Shown: positions 7,662 to 7,705 of the stretch, piece by piece | Layout: the number at the start of each line of letters is the position of its first letter | How positions within the stretch are numbered: position 1 is the first letter of the stretch | NCBI GenBank assembly: GCA_018725485.1 | Contig: QLUP01000046.1 | Coordinates: 1 to 7,705 of the forward strand | Length of the DNA stretch: 7,705 nucleotides | Reading direction: 5' to 3' | From: Candidatus Lithacetigena glycinireducens | GTDB taxonomy: Bacteria > Coprothermobacterota > HKB111 | Program-made: the position numbers and the translations under genes | The notes under the pieces: model-generated | Seen by the model: only the letters and a program-made list of their open reading frames with translations | What the model was told of the DNA's origin: nothing | The model's database searches: none

Positions 7662-7705
7662 TTAAAGTAATCTCGGTACCGGTAGGTCAGCCATAGTCAG
7701 TAAAC
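7662..7705 (-). CDS. ord: 2,4-diaminopentanoate dehydrogenase, C-terminal end only (cut by window edge)
   Basis: The minus strand from the window edge translates as LLTMADLPVPRLL and then TAA at 7662-7664. A leucine-rich tail with TM-DLP-P-R matches my recollection of the Ord C-terminus. Position agrees: ord directly precedes ortA in the known clostridial clusters. Ord oxidatively deaminates the C4 amino group of 2,4-diaminopentanoate with NAD(P)+, giving 2-amino-4-oxopentanoate, the substrate of OrtA/OrtB. Only 13 codons are visible, so the call leans strongly on context, and no cofactor-binding motif can be checked. The 24-nt spacing to ortA implies the same transcript, with the promoter lying outside the window. 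Confidence 0.75.
   Translation of the reverse strand, partial: LLTMADLPVPRLL

Noticed and set aside
7674-7681. Palindrome CGGTACCG near the right edge
   Set aside because: It lies within the last ord codons (Pro-Val-Pro region), is only 8 bp and has no flanking T-run, so it is neither a terminator nor a supported operator.

Overview
The window holds most of an oxidative ornithine-degradation operon on the minus strand, facing a membrane-bound pyrophosphatase gene on the plus strand. Ornithine oxidation of this kind (D-ornithine 4,5-aminomutase, 2,4-diaminopentanoate dehydrogenase, 2-amino-4-oxopentanoate thiolase) is known from amino-acid-fermenting anaerobes such as Clostridium sticklandii and C. 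difficile. The source is therefore most likely an anaerobic bacterium that ferments amino acids. The DNA is moderately AT-rich and the genes are tightly packed. I cannot fix the phylum from sequence alone.

Layout, left to right. Positions 1-1980 (+) encode a K+-dependent, probably Na+-pumping, membrane pyrophosphatase whose true start lies upstream of the window. It ends 10 bp from the end of a convergent operon. Read in its own direction (right to left), that operon has: the last 13 codons of ord (7662-7705); ortA (7332-7637) and ortB (5929-7344), the two thiolase subunits; oraS (5562-5936) and oraE (3368-5560), the small and large aminomutase subunits; and a MutL/GlmL-type ATPase (1991-3355) that probably maintains the B12 enzyme. 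Junctions within the operon are tight: overlaps of 13 and 8 nt, then gaps of 1 and 12 nt. The only larger gap is 24 nt, between ord and ortA.

How the genes work together: OraS/OraE use adenosylcobalamin and PLP to convert D-ornithine to 2,4-diaminopentanoate. Ord deaminates this oxidatively to 2-amino-4-oxopentanoate. OrtA/OrtB cleave that product with CoA to acetyl-CoA and alanine. The MutL-like protein is placed to protect or reactivate the aminomutase. The pyrophosphatase would recover energy from PPi as an ion gradient; its link to ornithine use is only by position.

All coding space is explained, with no unassigned stretch above 300 bases. I see no RNA gene, mobile element, CRISPR array or convincing terminator. 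I found no undescribed system. The points worth a second look are the absence of ornithine racemase next to the MutL-like gene, a Shine-Dalgarno-less ortA start carrying a CCTCCT motif, a cysteine cluster in OraE, the 10-bp convergent junction, and the ion and K+ signatures of the pyrophosphatase.
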